From Catelliglobosispora koreensis DSM 44566 (GTDB lineage: Bacteria > Actinomycetota > Actinomycetes > Mycobacteriales > Micromonosporaceae), in assembly GCF_000379685.1 (NCBI RefSeq), contig NZ_KB903261.1, positions 97 through 64,096 of the forward strand: a stretch of DNA of 64,000 nucleotides, given 5' to 3'. Position 1 is the first letter of the stretch. Every line of letters begins with the position of its first letter. A program made the translations under genes and the position numbers. Of this stretch, positions 36,843 to 45,092 are shown piece after piece. The notes under the pieces are model-generated. The model was not told where the DNA came from and did no database searches. It saw only the letters and a program-made list of their open reading frames with translations.

Positions 36843-38099
36843 ATGCCGAATGTCAGTCGCCGTGGCCTGATCGGTGGAGCTATCGCGGTCGGTGCGCTCA
36901 GCGCCGCCTGCGATCCCGCTCCCACGCCAAATCCTGGACCGTCCATTGTGGTCAGTCTGCCGCCCTTTGACCCGAAAGACTGGGCGAGCGTGCGGGCTCA
37001 ATTCGCCTATGATCCGGCGATCGCCAATATGGCGACGTTTGTCTTCGCCAGTTCGCCGGCCACCGTGCGGGCGGCGATCGCCCGGCATCAGGCTCAGTTT
37101 GACTTCAATCCCATTGAATACCTGCACGCCAATGAGGTCCGCAACAACAACGCCGTGAAGGATGCCGCGGCCGAGTATCTTGGCGGCACCGCTCATGAGG
37201 TCATGTTGACCGATTCCACGACGATGGGCTTAGGCCTGCTCTACAACGGGATCCGGCTGTCACCCGGCGACGAGATCCTGACGACAGAACACGACTTCTA
37301 CGCGACCTACGAATCGCTGCGGTGGCGAACCGCGCGCGATGGCGCAACGGTGCGGCGCGTGCGGCTTTACGAAGATCCGGCTAAGGCCAGTGTTGACGAG
37401 ATCGTCAGCAATCTGGCCGCCGCGATCCGGCCCAACACCAAGGTGATCGCACTGACCTGGGTGCACTCCAGCACCGGCGTGACGTTGCCCGTCAAGGAAA
37501 TCACGCGCATGGTCGCCGGACGCGCACTGGTGTGTTTGGACAGTGTGCACGGCTTCGGCGCCGAACTGTCGAACGCGGCTGACCTGGGCGTTGACTTTCT
37601 GGTGTCGGGCACTCACAAATGGCTCTTCGGTCCCCGCGGCACCGGCTTGATCTGGGGAAAGACGGTGGCCTGGCAGCAATACCTCCCGGTCATCCCGACC
37701 TTCGACTTCCAGGCGCGCGGCAACTCGGCTAGCCCTGGCGGTTACAAATCCTTTGAGTACCAATGGTCCGTGGCCGAAGCGTTCGCGTTCCACAAGAGCA
37801 TCGGCCGCGACCGGATCACCGCACGCATCAAGGAACTCGCGGCCAAACTCAAGGACGGCCTGGCCGGGATCAAGGGGATCACCCTGCACACACCGCGAGC
37901 CGCCGAGCTTTCCGCGGGCATCATCTGCTGCTCGGTCGAGGGCATGCAGCCGACGACAGCCAAGAACCTGTTGTACACCAAGGGTGTCCTAGCGAGCGTC
38001 ACCCCGTACAACCCCGCTTACCTGCGTTTTGGCACCAGCATGGTCAACACGGAGGCCGATGTGGAGCGAACCCTGAAGGAGGTTCGCGCGCTCGTCTGA
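36843..38099 (+). CDS. Tat-exported PLP enzyme (aminotransferase class V)
   Basis: 418 aa, 4 nt after the helD stop, so probably a native helD operon member. SRRGLIGGA is a twin-arginine signal and LSAAC a lipobox, giving a membrane-anchored, exported cofactor enzyme. The class V aminotransferase core holds the PLP Lys in SGTHKWLFGPRGTG (about residue 260) and LDSVHGFG for cofactor binding. It resembles isopenicillin N epimerase and cysteine desulfurase-like enzymes. The insertion upstream removes it from the helD promoter. Confidence 0.85.
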   Translation: MPNVSRRGLIGGAIAVGALSAACDPAPTPNPGPSIVVSLPPFDPKDWASVRAQFAYDPAIANMATFVFASSPATVRAAIARHQAQFDFNPIEYLHANEVRNNNAVKDAAAEYLGGTAHEVMLTDSTTMGLGLLYNGIRLSPGDEILTTEHDFYATYESLRWRTARDGATVRRVRLYEDPAKASVDEIVSNLAAAIRPNTKVIALTWVHSSTGVTLPVKEITRMVAGRALVCLDSVHGFGAELSNAADLGVDFLVSGTHKWLFGPRGTGLIWGKTVAWQQYLPVIPTFDFQARGNSASPGGYKSFEYQWSVAEAFAFHKSIGRDRITARIKELAAKLKDGLAGIKGITLHTPRAAELSAGIICCSVEGMQPTTAKNLLYTKGVLASVTPYNPAYLRFGTSMVNTEADVERTLKEVRALV

Positions 38100-38150
38100 G
38101 TTATCCACAGGGGGCAGAAGTTGGCGGGTTTGGCGCGTAGCTTGTTGGGC

Positions 38151-38429
38151 ATGACGGCGATAGAGGTCGATCCTGCCGGGCTCACCCGCAATGCCGCTTC
38201 GGTGTGCCAGATCGCTGAAGATCTGCGTTTGGCTAGCTCTGCCTGGGCGGGAGCCGTGGACGCGCCGGCGTTTGACGTCGCCGTGTCCGCGTCCACGGTG
38301 CGTGAGGTGTGGCAAGCCGAGCTGAAGGTCTATCAAGAGGTGCTGGAGCAGTGGTGTCTGGCCACGCGCGCCGTCGCGGCTGGATACAAGACTGTTGATG
38401 CCTATGTCGCGGCCGGGATGCGGCCATGA
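38151..38429 (+). CDS. WXG100-like small helical protein
   Basis: 92 aa from ATG 38151; the in-frame start at 38121 is also possible. Two helices separated near residue 40 with TVREVWQAELKVYQEVLEQW in the second, like ESX/type VII secretion partners, though the central W-x-G is altered (SSAWAGAV). Its stop overlaps the next start (ATGATG), so it is made with the effector-like protein. Confidence 0.55.
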   Translation: MTAIEVDPAGLTRNAASVCQIAEDLRLASSAWAGAVDAPAFDVAVSASTVREVWQAELKVYQEVLEQWCLATRAVAAGYKTVDAYVAAGMRP

Positions 38430-39883
38430 TGGATGTCAGCGAAATCCTGCGGCAGTTGCGCCGCGCCGGGGAAGCGCTGCGCACGATTGGCGACCCGCTC
38501 AGCTTCGCCCGCGTCTTCACCGAGTTGACGGGCGATCTCTTCGCTTTGCTGCGTGACCTCCCCGGCGATCCCGATGCCATTGACGCCGACGCGCTCGCCT
38601 ACCGCCAGCTGGCCACCGCGCTTGATGCGACTACTACCGACCTGAGCAAGACGGCTTCGACCGGGGTTCCCTCGGTGTGGCAAGGAAAAGCGGCCGACGA
38701 GGCTCTGACCGCCTTGACCTCAGCACGCCAGCTCACCGAGGCGGCAGCTCCAGCGATGCGTTACGTGGCAACGCTTTATGAAGACTATGCCGACACCCTA
38801 AGAGCTTTGAGCAAGGACCTCAGGGGGTACCGGGAAGATCTGCACGAAGTCGCAAGGGACCTCTACGACCCGTTTGATCTCCCGCCTAACATCCGCAAAG
38901 CGATCGATGCGGTCGCCGGAGCGATCGCTGTCTTCGACAAACTCAACGCCGCTATCGCACGGCTCAACCGCGGTCTCGGCGACGTGATCGGCAAGGCACG
39001 GGCGGGTGCGGTGCGATCTCCTTACGTGAGCGCCTTCGACGCCGTCGCCTTGGCCACGGCTGGAGTCTCCGGCTTAGCCCGGCTCGACAACGGCATCCTC
39101 ACCACGGCACAGCTGCAGGCGATCGCCGACAAGATGGGCGCACTGTCCGATGCCGACAGAGCCCGGCTTCAGGGTTTGCTCGACGCGGCCGGTTCCGAAG
39201 CCGAACGCGCCTATCTGCTGAAAGCGTTGGCAGCAGGGCATTCCGTGGCCGAGATCGAGGCGTTCGGCAAAGTCATTCACGGCAAGAGCCCGGCTTGGCT
39301 CGACCAGCAGCTCGGTCTCGTCGACTCAGCCGACAGCGGCAACGTCTATGTCAACGGCGCGATGCTGGAGCAGCGCGGCGACACGACTTGCGGGTCGACC
39401 GCCATCATGGTGGCCCGCGCGATGAACGATCCGCTCTACGCTTTGTGGCTAACCACTGATGACAAAGGCGGTCCGTTGTCTGACGACGCGTTCCGTGACC
39501 GGATCAAGGCGGAGCAGGACCGCATCCACGACGCGACGAACACCATCTGGCCACCCGCCCTCGGCACGACGCCGTGGGGTCTCAGTGACGAGATGAACGT
39601 GCACGCCGAATCCTTTGGCACGTCTTATGACTGGCACTTGCAGGGCAGCGGTCCGCTCAATGAGGCGGTCAGCGCGGTGGACGCGGGGCACAAGGTGCCG
39701 GTGCTCATCGGTGGTGACCTCTACCCGGAGCATTATGTTTTGCTGGTCGGCCACGAGGGCGATGAGCTGATCTTCTACAACCCGTGGGGACGAATGACCA
39801 GGATGAAGGAATCCGACTTCCTCAACGGGGATATGAGCGCCCTGTCCTTTGGCAACCTCTATGCCGTGGTGACTCCGTCATGA
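38426..39883 (+). CDS. WXG-type protein with a C-terminal papain/C39-like peptidase
   Basis: 485 aa. The first 230 residues are helical with VWQGKAADEAL (about 91), a W-x-G turn like that of type VII secretion substrates. The C-terminal domain has a catalytic-type Cys in QRGDTTCGSTAIMVARA (about 317), His in PEHYVLLVGHE (about 436) and Asn in FYNPWG (about 450), the Cys-His-Asn order of papain/C39-like peptidases. Together with its WXG100-like neighbour and the lipoprotein that follows it looks like a polymorphic toxin or secreted protease module. Confidence 0.75.
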   Translation: MMDVSEILRQLRRAGEALRTIGDPLSFARVFTELTGDLFALLRDLPGDPDAIDADALAYRQLATALDATTTDLSKTASTGVPSVWQGKAADEALTALTSARQLTEAAAPAMRYVATLYEDYADTLRALSKDLRGYREDLHEVARDLYDPFDLPPNIRKAIDAVAGAIAVFDKLNAAIARLNRGLGDVIGKARAGAVRSPYVSAFDAVALATAGVSGLARLDNGILTTAQLQAIADKMGALSDADRARLQGLLDAAGSEAERAYLLKALAAGHSVAEIEAFGKVIHGKSPAWLDQQLGLVDSADSGNVYVNGAMLEQRGDTTCGSTAIMVARAMNDPLYALWLTTDDKGGPLSDDAFRDRIKAEQDRIHDATNTIWPPALGTTPWGLSDEMNVHAESFGTSYDWHLQGSGPLNEAVSAVDAGHKVPVLIGGDLYPEHYVLLVGHEGDELIFYNPWGRMTRMKESDFLNGDMSALSFGNLYAVVTPS

Positions 39884-40467
39884 GGCTCGCTGCCGGGCTC
39901 GCCCTGCTGGTTCTCCTGGCGGGCTGCACGGGAAGCACTCCTTCGGCCGACCAAGCCCGGGTGGATGTGATGAAGGCGGACAGCATCCTCGCTCATGACA
40001 AAGACCCATCCGTGACGCTGGGCTCCTATCGCAACGACAACTTCCCGCCCCGCCGCAACGACGTGGTGTCCACTTTGGAATCGGCGTCTGCGGCGGATGC
40101 CCGGCGCCTCACCGCTGACACCATGCGCCTGGCCCGCGCCGGCGGCTGGACGATCTTCTACGCCAACTGCTACGCCGCGTTCGAGGCATTCGCCTACAAG
40201 GTCGCTGACGGCGTCTCTTACCATCTGCTGCTCGATGGCCGGGCTCTCACGGAGAACGGCATTTCCCGCCTCACCCTGAACCTCATCGCCCCGCAAAGCC
40301 GCGAACCGGTCTCCGATTTGGTCCCCGACCGACCGCGCGCGGTCGACACCACCAACTGCATCGAATCCGCCGGCTCGGCAGCCGGACCATCCGGCACCAA
40401 AATCGTCATCGACCGCGAAGGCCCCGACCCGAGCGGCAAACAGCCCAAGCCCCCCGGCCACCGCTAA
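39880..40467 (+). CDS. Lipoprotein, possible immunity or partner protein
   Basis: 195 aa from ATG 39880, overlapping the effector stop (ATGA). LALLVLLAGC is a clear lipobox. The rest is a soluble domain with two further Cys residues (about 93, 165) and a Pro-rich tail. No family recognised. Translation coupling suggests it works with, or protects from, the peptidase. Its last 4 nt overlap the end of the ABC ATPase on the other strand. Confidence 0.65.
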   Translation: MRLAAGLALLVLLAGCTGSTPSADQARVDVMKADSILAHDKDPSVTLGSYRNDNFPPRRNDVVSTLESASAADARRLTADTMRLARAGGWTIFYANCYAAFEAFAYKVADGVSYHLLLDGRALTENGISRLTLNLIAPQSREPVSDLVPDRPRAVDTTNCIESAGSAAGPSGTKIVIDREGPDPSGKQPKPPGHR

Positions 40468-41231
40468 GGCTTGCGGATGGGGACGATGACGGGGCCGAAG
40501 TCGCCTCGGATGACGCGCACGTGAGCGCGATAGTGGCGGTGCAGCAGCTCTTCGGTCAGCACGATCTCTGGCTTGCCCGAGATGACCGTCGCACCGTCAG
40601 CCAGGAGCACGAGCCGGTTGGCGTATTCGCCAGCGATCGACAGGTCGTGCATCGTCGCGAGGACGGTCAGCGCGTGGGTCTGGCGCAGTTCGTCGACGAG
40701 TTCGAGGACTTCTTGCTGGTGGCCGATGTCGAGCGCGGAGGTCGGCTCGTCGAGCAGGAGCAGCGGGGCTTGCTGAGCGAGGGCACGGGCGAGGAAGACC
40801 CGCTGGCGTTCGCCGCCTGACAGCGTTTCCAGGGCACGGGAGGCGAAGCGCGACAACGCGAGCTGGGACAGCACCCGTTCGGCGGTCGCCGCGTCTTCGG
40901 CGGATTCCCGTCCCAGCAAAGGAATGTAGGGCGTCCGTCCTAACAGGACATAGTCGAACACGCGCATGCCGCCTGGCACGACCGGCTGCTGGGCGACCGT
41001 CGCGACCAGTTGGGCCCGCTTACGGCGGGGAAGGTCCTCCGAACGAATGCCGTTGATGAGCACCGCACCGGTGTAGGGCAGCGTGCCGCCGATCGCCTTG
41101 AGCAAGGTGGACTTTCCGGCGCCGTTGGGTCCGATCACGGTCACCCACTCGCCCGCGGCCACGGTCAGGTCGATGCCGCGCAGGATTGGTGCGCCGTCCA
41201 GCGACACCTCAACCCCTTTGACGGTCAGCAT
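40464..41231 (-). CDS. ABC importer ATPase, BtuD/FepC type
   Basis: 255 aa. Walker A GPNGAGKSTLL (about 35-45), signature LSGGERQRVFLARAL (about 135), Walker B PLLLLDEPTSALD (about 155) and the switch His in ATMHDLS. Its ATG overlaps the permease stop by one base. With the cobalamin riboswitch at the head of the operon it most likely drives vitamin B12 uptake (BtuD) rather than iron-siderophore uptake. Confidence 0.9.
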   Translation of the reverse strand: MLTVKGVEVSLDGAPILRGIDLTVAAGEWVTVIGPNGAGKSTLLKAIGGTLPYTGAVLINGIRSEDLPRRKRAQLVATVAQQPVVPGGMRVFDYVLLGRTPYIPLLGRESAEDAATAERVLSQLALSRFASRALETLSGGERQRVFLARALAQQAPLLLLDEPTSALDIGHQQEVLELVDELRQTHALTVLATMHDLSIAGEYANRLVLLADGATVISGKPEIVLTEELLHRHYRAHVRVIRGDFGPVIVPIRKP

Positions 41232-42214
41232 TACAGGCTCACCGCCTTCGTCGTGCGCATGACGAGGATGAAGAACGGGGCGCCGAAGAACGCGGTCACC
41301 ACACCGATCGGCAGTTCGCCCGGGGCGATGACGGTTCGTGCCGCGAGGTCGGCCAGGGCCAGGAACGCACCGCCGAACAACAACGACAAGGGCAGGATCT
41401 GCCGGTAGGAGCGGCCCACGACGAGGCGCACCAGGTGCGGAATGATGATGCCGACGAAGCCGATCAGCCCGGACACGGCGACGGCAGCGGCAGTGCCGAG
41501 GGAAGCCGCGCCCAGCAGGATCAGCCGGGACCGTTGCGGGTGCAGGCCCAGCGTGGCCGCCTCAGCGTCGCCCACGCTCAGCACATCGAGTTCACGGCGC
41601 AAGGCCAGCACCACGATCATCGTCACGGCGGCGTAGGGCAGAAGCGTCTTCACTTCGGCATAGCCGTGGGTGGCCAGGCGGCCGAGCAGCCAGGAGTAGA
41701 CCTCCCGGATCGTGTCCACATTGCGTTGCAGCACATAGGTTTGAATCGCGGTCAGGAAACTTGAGATGGCCACGCCGGCGAGGATTAGGTTGCGCGTCGC
41801 ACCGAGCAGATAGGTCGAGATGACGGCGATCAGCGCGCCCGCGAACGCGGCGATCGGGACGAGGGAGTCGTCCGCACGCATCGCGATGGCTGTCGTCGCG
41901 CCCACGCCGGCTCCTGCGGCAGTACCCAATAAATAGGGGTCTGCAAGGGGGTTTCGGAAGACTCCCTGGAAGCAACCGCCTGCTAACGCCAGCATTGATC
42001 CCGCCAAGAGTCCTAAAAGGACTCTGGGCAGGCGGATCTGAGTGACAATCGCCGCTTCGCGTGGGTTGAGGTTGTTGTCGAGGCCGAGCAGCTCAAGTGC
42101 GACGTCTTTGAGGGGCAAGGAAACGGGGCCGAGCGCCACGCCAAGGACGAGGGCGGCCAAGACGGCGGCCACCCCCGCCCCCAGCCACCAGAAGCTAAGG
42201 CGCGCTGGTTTCAC
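41231..42214 (-). CDS. ABC importer permease, BtuC/FecCD type
   Basis: 327 aa with about ten membrane helices. Typical FecCD features: LPRVLLGLLAGSMLALAGGCFQGVFRNPLADPYLLGTAAGAGVGA near residues 65-115 and the ATPase contact loop GFVGIIIPHLVRLVVG (about 240). The ATG overlaps the binding-protein stop (ATGA). Confidence 0.92.
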   Translation of the reverse strand: MKPARLSFWWLGAGVAAVLAALVLGVALGPVSLPLKDVALELLGLDNNLNPREAAIVTQIRLPRVLLGLLAGSMLALAGGCFQGVFRNPLADPYLLGTAAGAGVGATTAIAMRADDSLVPIAAFAGALIAVISTYLLGATRNLILAGVAISSFLTAIQTYVLQRNVDTIREVYSWLLGRLATHGYAEVKTLLPYAAVTMIVVLALRRELDVLSVGDAEAATLGLHPQRSRLILLGAASLGTAAAVAVSGLIGFVGIIIPHLVRLVVGRSYRQILPLSLLFGGAFLALADLAARTVIAPGELPIGVVTAFFGAPFFILVMRTTKAVSL

Positions 42215-43068
42215 TTAGCGGTTTCGGCCGCGTTGGTAATGGAGCGCATCAGGTCAACGACGCGCGGTCCCCAGCGGGAGGCGATGTCGCTGTCAAGCAC
42301 CACGATCTGGTTGTTCGTGACCGCACCGATGTTCTGCCAGCCGGGGCGGGCCTTCACCTTCTCCGGCGTTTCGCCCATGATGCCGTCTGCCAGGAAGATG
42401 AGATCGGGGTTAGCCGCGATCAGTGCTTCAGCCGAGATCTGCGGGTAGCCGCTGCCTGACGTGTCGGCGGCATCGACCACATTGGACAGCCCCGCCATGG
42501 TGAAAAGCGATCCGATGAACGTCTTTGACGTGGCTGAGTAGAGCGCCGGGTCAAGCTCATAGAAATAGGTCAGCGGCTTTTCGCGCTTGGGCAGATCCTT
42601 GACCAGCTTGGCCAGGTCATCCTTGATCTGCTGGTTAAGAGCCGTTGCTTGATCGGCGTGCCCCGTGCGCTTGCCCACTTCCGTGATCTGACCGTAGACG
42701 TCGTCCATCGTCTTGGCGGCGGGGGCCACATAAACCGGAATCTTCAAGCCTTCAAGCTGAGCGACGATGCCCTTGACGTCGTCGGAAAGCACGACCAGAT
42801 CCGGGTTCTTGGCCGCGATGGCTTCGGCGTTGGGTGTGAACCCAGAAAGATCGGTCTTCGGCGCCTGCGGCGGGTAGTTCGAGAATTCGTCCACCGCCAC
42901 GACCTGGTTGCCCGCACCGACCGCGAAGAGCATCTCGGTGGCGGTCGGCGACAGCGACACGATCCGCTGTGGTGTCGACGGCTGAGCCTGCGGGGTTTCG
43001 TTAGAGGTGCTGCCGCAGCCGGCCACGAAGGCCGCGACCGCGAGCACAGCAAGCAAACGTCGTTTCAT
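42211..43068 (-). CDS. Substrate-binding lipoprotein, BtuF type
   Basis: 285 aa. Lipoprotein signal KRRLLAVLAVAAFVAGCGS. The fold pattern is that of helical-backbone cobalamin/siderophore binding proteins (QRIVSLSPTATEMLFAVGAGNQVVAVDEFSNYP near residues 34-66, SGFTPNAEAIAAKNPDLVVL). It is the first gene of the importer and lies just after a cobalamin riboswitch and an AAGGAGG ribosome site, which supports B12 as substrate. Confidence 0.9.
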   Translation of the reverse strand: MKRRLLAVLAVAAFVAGCGSTSNETPQAQPSTPQRIVSLSPTATEMLFAVGAGNQVVAVDEFSNYPPQAPKTDLSGFTPNAEAIAAKNPDLVVLSDDVKGIVAQLEGLKIPVYVAPAAKTMDDVYGQITEVGKRTGHADQATALNQQIKDDLAKLVKDLPKREKPLTYFYELDPALYSATSKTFIGSLFTMAGLSNVVDAADTSGSGYPQISAEALIAANPDLIFLADGIMGETPEKVKARPGWQNIGAVTNNQIVVLDSDIASRWGPRVVDLMRSITNAAETAK

Positions 43069-43074
43069 GTTGAT

Positions 43075-43210
43075 CCTCCTTGAAGCCCTTCCGCGAGGGC
43101 CGAATCGATAAGGGGACCGCTTCGCAGGCGACCTGGCTGACCCTGTGCAAGGGGTTCACAGTTGCGCGACAGCGCCGGACTCGCACCGGCTTCGCTGCGA
43201 AAGAACGGTC
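43075..43210 (-). promoter_or_regulatory. Cobalamin (AdoCbl) riboswitch
   Basis: Reading the minus strand: GAAGCCGGTGCGAGTCCGGC, then GCTGTCGCGCAACTGTGA, the conserved P4/P5-J6 core of cobalamin riboswitches, followed by CAGCCAGGTCGCCTGCGAAG, a B12-box-like element. TTCGCAG at the 5' side pairs with CTGCGAA at the 3' side. A hairpin (GCCCT/AGGGC, 43085-43100) abuts the ribosome site AAGGAGG of the binding-protein gene, suggesting control of translation. Confidence 0.85.
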
Positions 43211-43469
43211 AGTTGGCGTCGGTTTCGTCGCCCGCCAGCGCTTGGCGGAGCTTTTCCTTCTCGGCGCGACGCCGGTCGATGGACTGCTCGACCTGACTCG
43301 ACACCTGGTCGCGCAACCGCTTCAGCAGGAACCAGCTCGCGACGGCACTGACCAGCACGGCGATCATGAGCCTGAGGAGCAGGCTCACCTGGGTGAAGGG
43401 CAGCAAGAGCAGCAGCACCGCGGCGAAGATGCCCAGGCGGGCCAGCGTGTACTTGATGGCAGGACTCAC
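43209..43469 (-). CDS. DUF4229-type small membrane protein
   Basis: 86 aa from GTG 43469. Two membrane helices (LGIFAAVLLLLLPF, LLLRLMIAVLVSAVASWFLL) followed by a charged cytoplasmic tail (RDQVSSQVEQSIDRRRAEKEKLRQALAGDETDAN), the layout of DUF4229. Position next to menaquinone genes is common in actinobacteria. Function is unknown. Confidence 0.72.
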   Translation of the reverse strand: MSPAIKYTLARLGIFAAVLLLLLPFTQVSLLLRLMIAVLVSAVASWFLLKRLRDQVSSQVEQSIDRRRAEKEKLRQALAGDETDAN

Positions 43470-43488
43470 AAGCAAACAGCGTAGCCCG

Positions 43489-43869
43489 TCACTTTTTGGC
43501 GATAGCCAGCCCCACGTGCCAGATCGTCGCGTAGATGATCGTGGCGACGAACGCGCCCAGGGCGCCGGTGCCGATCGGGGACATGTCCGGGAACATGCCG
43601 GCCGAAATGGAGCCGACCCCGAGGCCGAAGAAGGCACCGATCGCGGCGACCAACGGCCGCCCCCGCTCACCCTTGGCCGCCGAGTATTGCCCGGCGAAGA
43701 AGATGATCGGGAACACGAGGGCTAGGAACCCGTTCATGTCACCGAATTTGCCCAGGCCCAGGAGCGCGAACAGCCCATCGATGATCAGCACGCCGGCGAT
43801 GCTGATCAGGAACGCCGCGAAGGACTGGGCTAGCAGGTCGGCCAACCGGCTAGCCCGCTTGACCTCCAT
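43489..43869 (-). CDS. Membrane protein next to mqnE
   Basis: 126 aa with four hydrophobic segments (SFAAFLISIAGVLIIDGLFALLG, FLALVFPIIFFAGQY, LVAAIGAFFGLGVGSISAGMF, GALGAFVATIIYATIWHVGLAI). Its ATG overlaps the mqnE stop region by one base, so it is co-translated with MqnE. No known function. Confidence 0.7.
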   Translation of the reverse strand: MEVKRASRLADLLAQSFAAFLISIAGVLIIDGLFALLGLGKFGDMNGFLALVFPIIFFAGQYSAAKGERGRPLVAAIGAFFGLGVGSISAGMFPDMSPIGTGALGAFVATIIYATIWHVGLAIAKK

Positions 43870-45038
43870 CAGGCCCAGACCTGCTGCGGCTCGCTGCGCC
43901 GGTCGGCCAGCTTCGGCGCCGGGTCGTATTGGCGGACCACGTTGTAACGCGTGTCCCGCTCGACCGGGGTGAAGCCCGCGTCCCAGATCAGGTGGAGCAG
44001 GTCGTCGCGGTGCATCGTGTTAGGCGTGCCATAGGAGTCGGCGTCATGCGTGATCTTGTACTCAACGACCGAGCCGTCGAGGTCATCGACACCGAAGTTC
44101 AGGGACAGCTGGGCGACCGAGAGCCCGTGCATGACCCAGAAGCACTTGATGTGATCGAAGTTATCGAGCATCAGCCGTGACACGGCGAAGGTCTTGAGCG
44201 ACTCGGCCGGCGAGGCCATCGTCGTCTGCGCCTGAATCCGGTTACGGACCTTGCCGTCGGCACTGTCGTGGAAGTCGTGCTGATAGCGCAGCGGGATGAA
44301 CACCGTGAAGCCACCGGTCTCGTCCTGAAGCTCACGCAACCGCATCACGTGATCGACGCGGTGCCGTGGCTCCTCGATGTGCCCATAGAGCATTGTGGAC
44401 GGTGTACGCAGGCCTTTTGAGTGCGCCAAGCGGTGGATGCGCGACCAGTCTTCCCAGTGACAGGCGTGGTCCACGATGTGCTGGCGGACCTCCCAGTCGA
44501 AGATCTCGGCACCGCCGCCCGTCAGCGACTCCAGGCCGGCCTCGATGAGCTCGTCAAGGATCTCGTCAGCGGACAGTCCAGAGATCTTCTCGAACCACTG
44601 CACCTCGGTCGCGGTGAAAGCCTTGAGTTTGACGTTGGGCAAAGCCGCTTTTAGTTCTTTTAGGACACGCGGGTAGTAACGCCAGGGCAATGTCGGGTGC
44701 AGACCGTTGACGATGTGCAACTCGGTGAGCTGCTCATCCTGCATTTCCAACGCTTTTTGCACGGCCTGCTCGACCCGCATGGTGTAAGCGTCCTTCTCGC
44801 CCGGCTTGCGCTGGAACGAGCAATAGGCGCAACTTGCCGAGCAGACGTTGGTCAGGTTGAGGTGGCGGTTGACGTTGAACATCACTCGCTCGCCATTTTT
44901 CTGCGTGCGCACGTGATGGGCCAAGCGTCCTAGCCAGGCCAAATCGTCGCTGGCATACAGCGCTTCACCATCAGCGCGCGATAGCCGCTCTCCCGCGTAG
45001 ACCTTCTCCTCAAGCTGACGCTTCACGCCTATGTCCAT
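43869..45038 (-). CDS. mqnE: Aminodeoxyfutalosine synthase MqnE
   Basis: 389 aa. Radical-SAM enzyme that joins 3-enolpyruvylbenzoate and adenosine from SAM in the futalosine route. The 4Fe-4S motif C-x3-C-x2-C is in CSASCAYC (about residues 66-73), and the ladder ELHIVNGLHPTLPWRYY and GLESLTGGGAEIFD is the MqnE pattern. A TAGGCT -10-like box only 7 nt upstream of the ATG suggests a leaderless message. Divergent from the NlpC/P60 gene. Confidence 0.94.
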   Translation of the reverse strand: MDIGVKRQLEEKVYAGERLSRADGEALYASDDLAWLGRLAHHVRTQKNGERVMFNVNRHLNLTNVCSASCAYCSFQRKPGEKDAYTMRVEQAVQKALEMQDEQLTELHIVNGLHPTLPWRYYPRVLKELKAALPNVKLKAFTATEVQWFEKISGLSADEILDELIEAGLESLTGGGAEIFDWEVRQHIVDHACHWEDWSRIHRLAHSKGLRTPSTMLYGHIEEPRHRVDHVMRLRELQDETGGFTVFIPLRYQHDFHDSADGKVRNRIQAQTTMASPAESLKTFAVSRLMLDNFDHIKCFWVMHGLSVAQLSLNFGVDDLDGSVVEYKITHDADSYGTPNTMHRDDLLHLIWDAGFTPVERDTRYNVVRQYDPAPKLADRRSEPQQVWA

Positions 45039-45092
45039 GTCCGCTAGCCTACGTAGGACTACCGGGGGTCTGTCAGGGGAGGACGGTAACTC

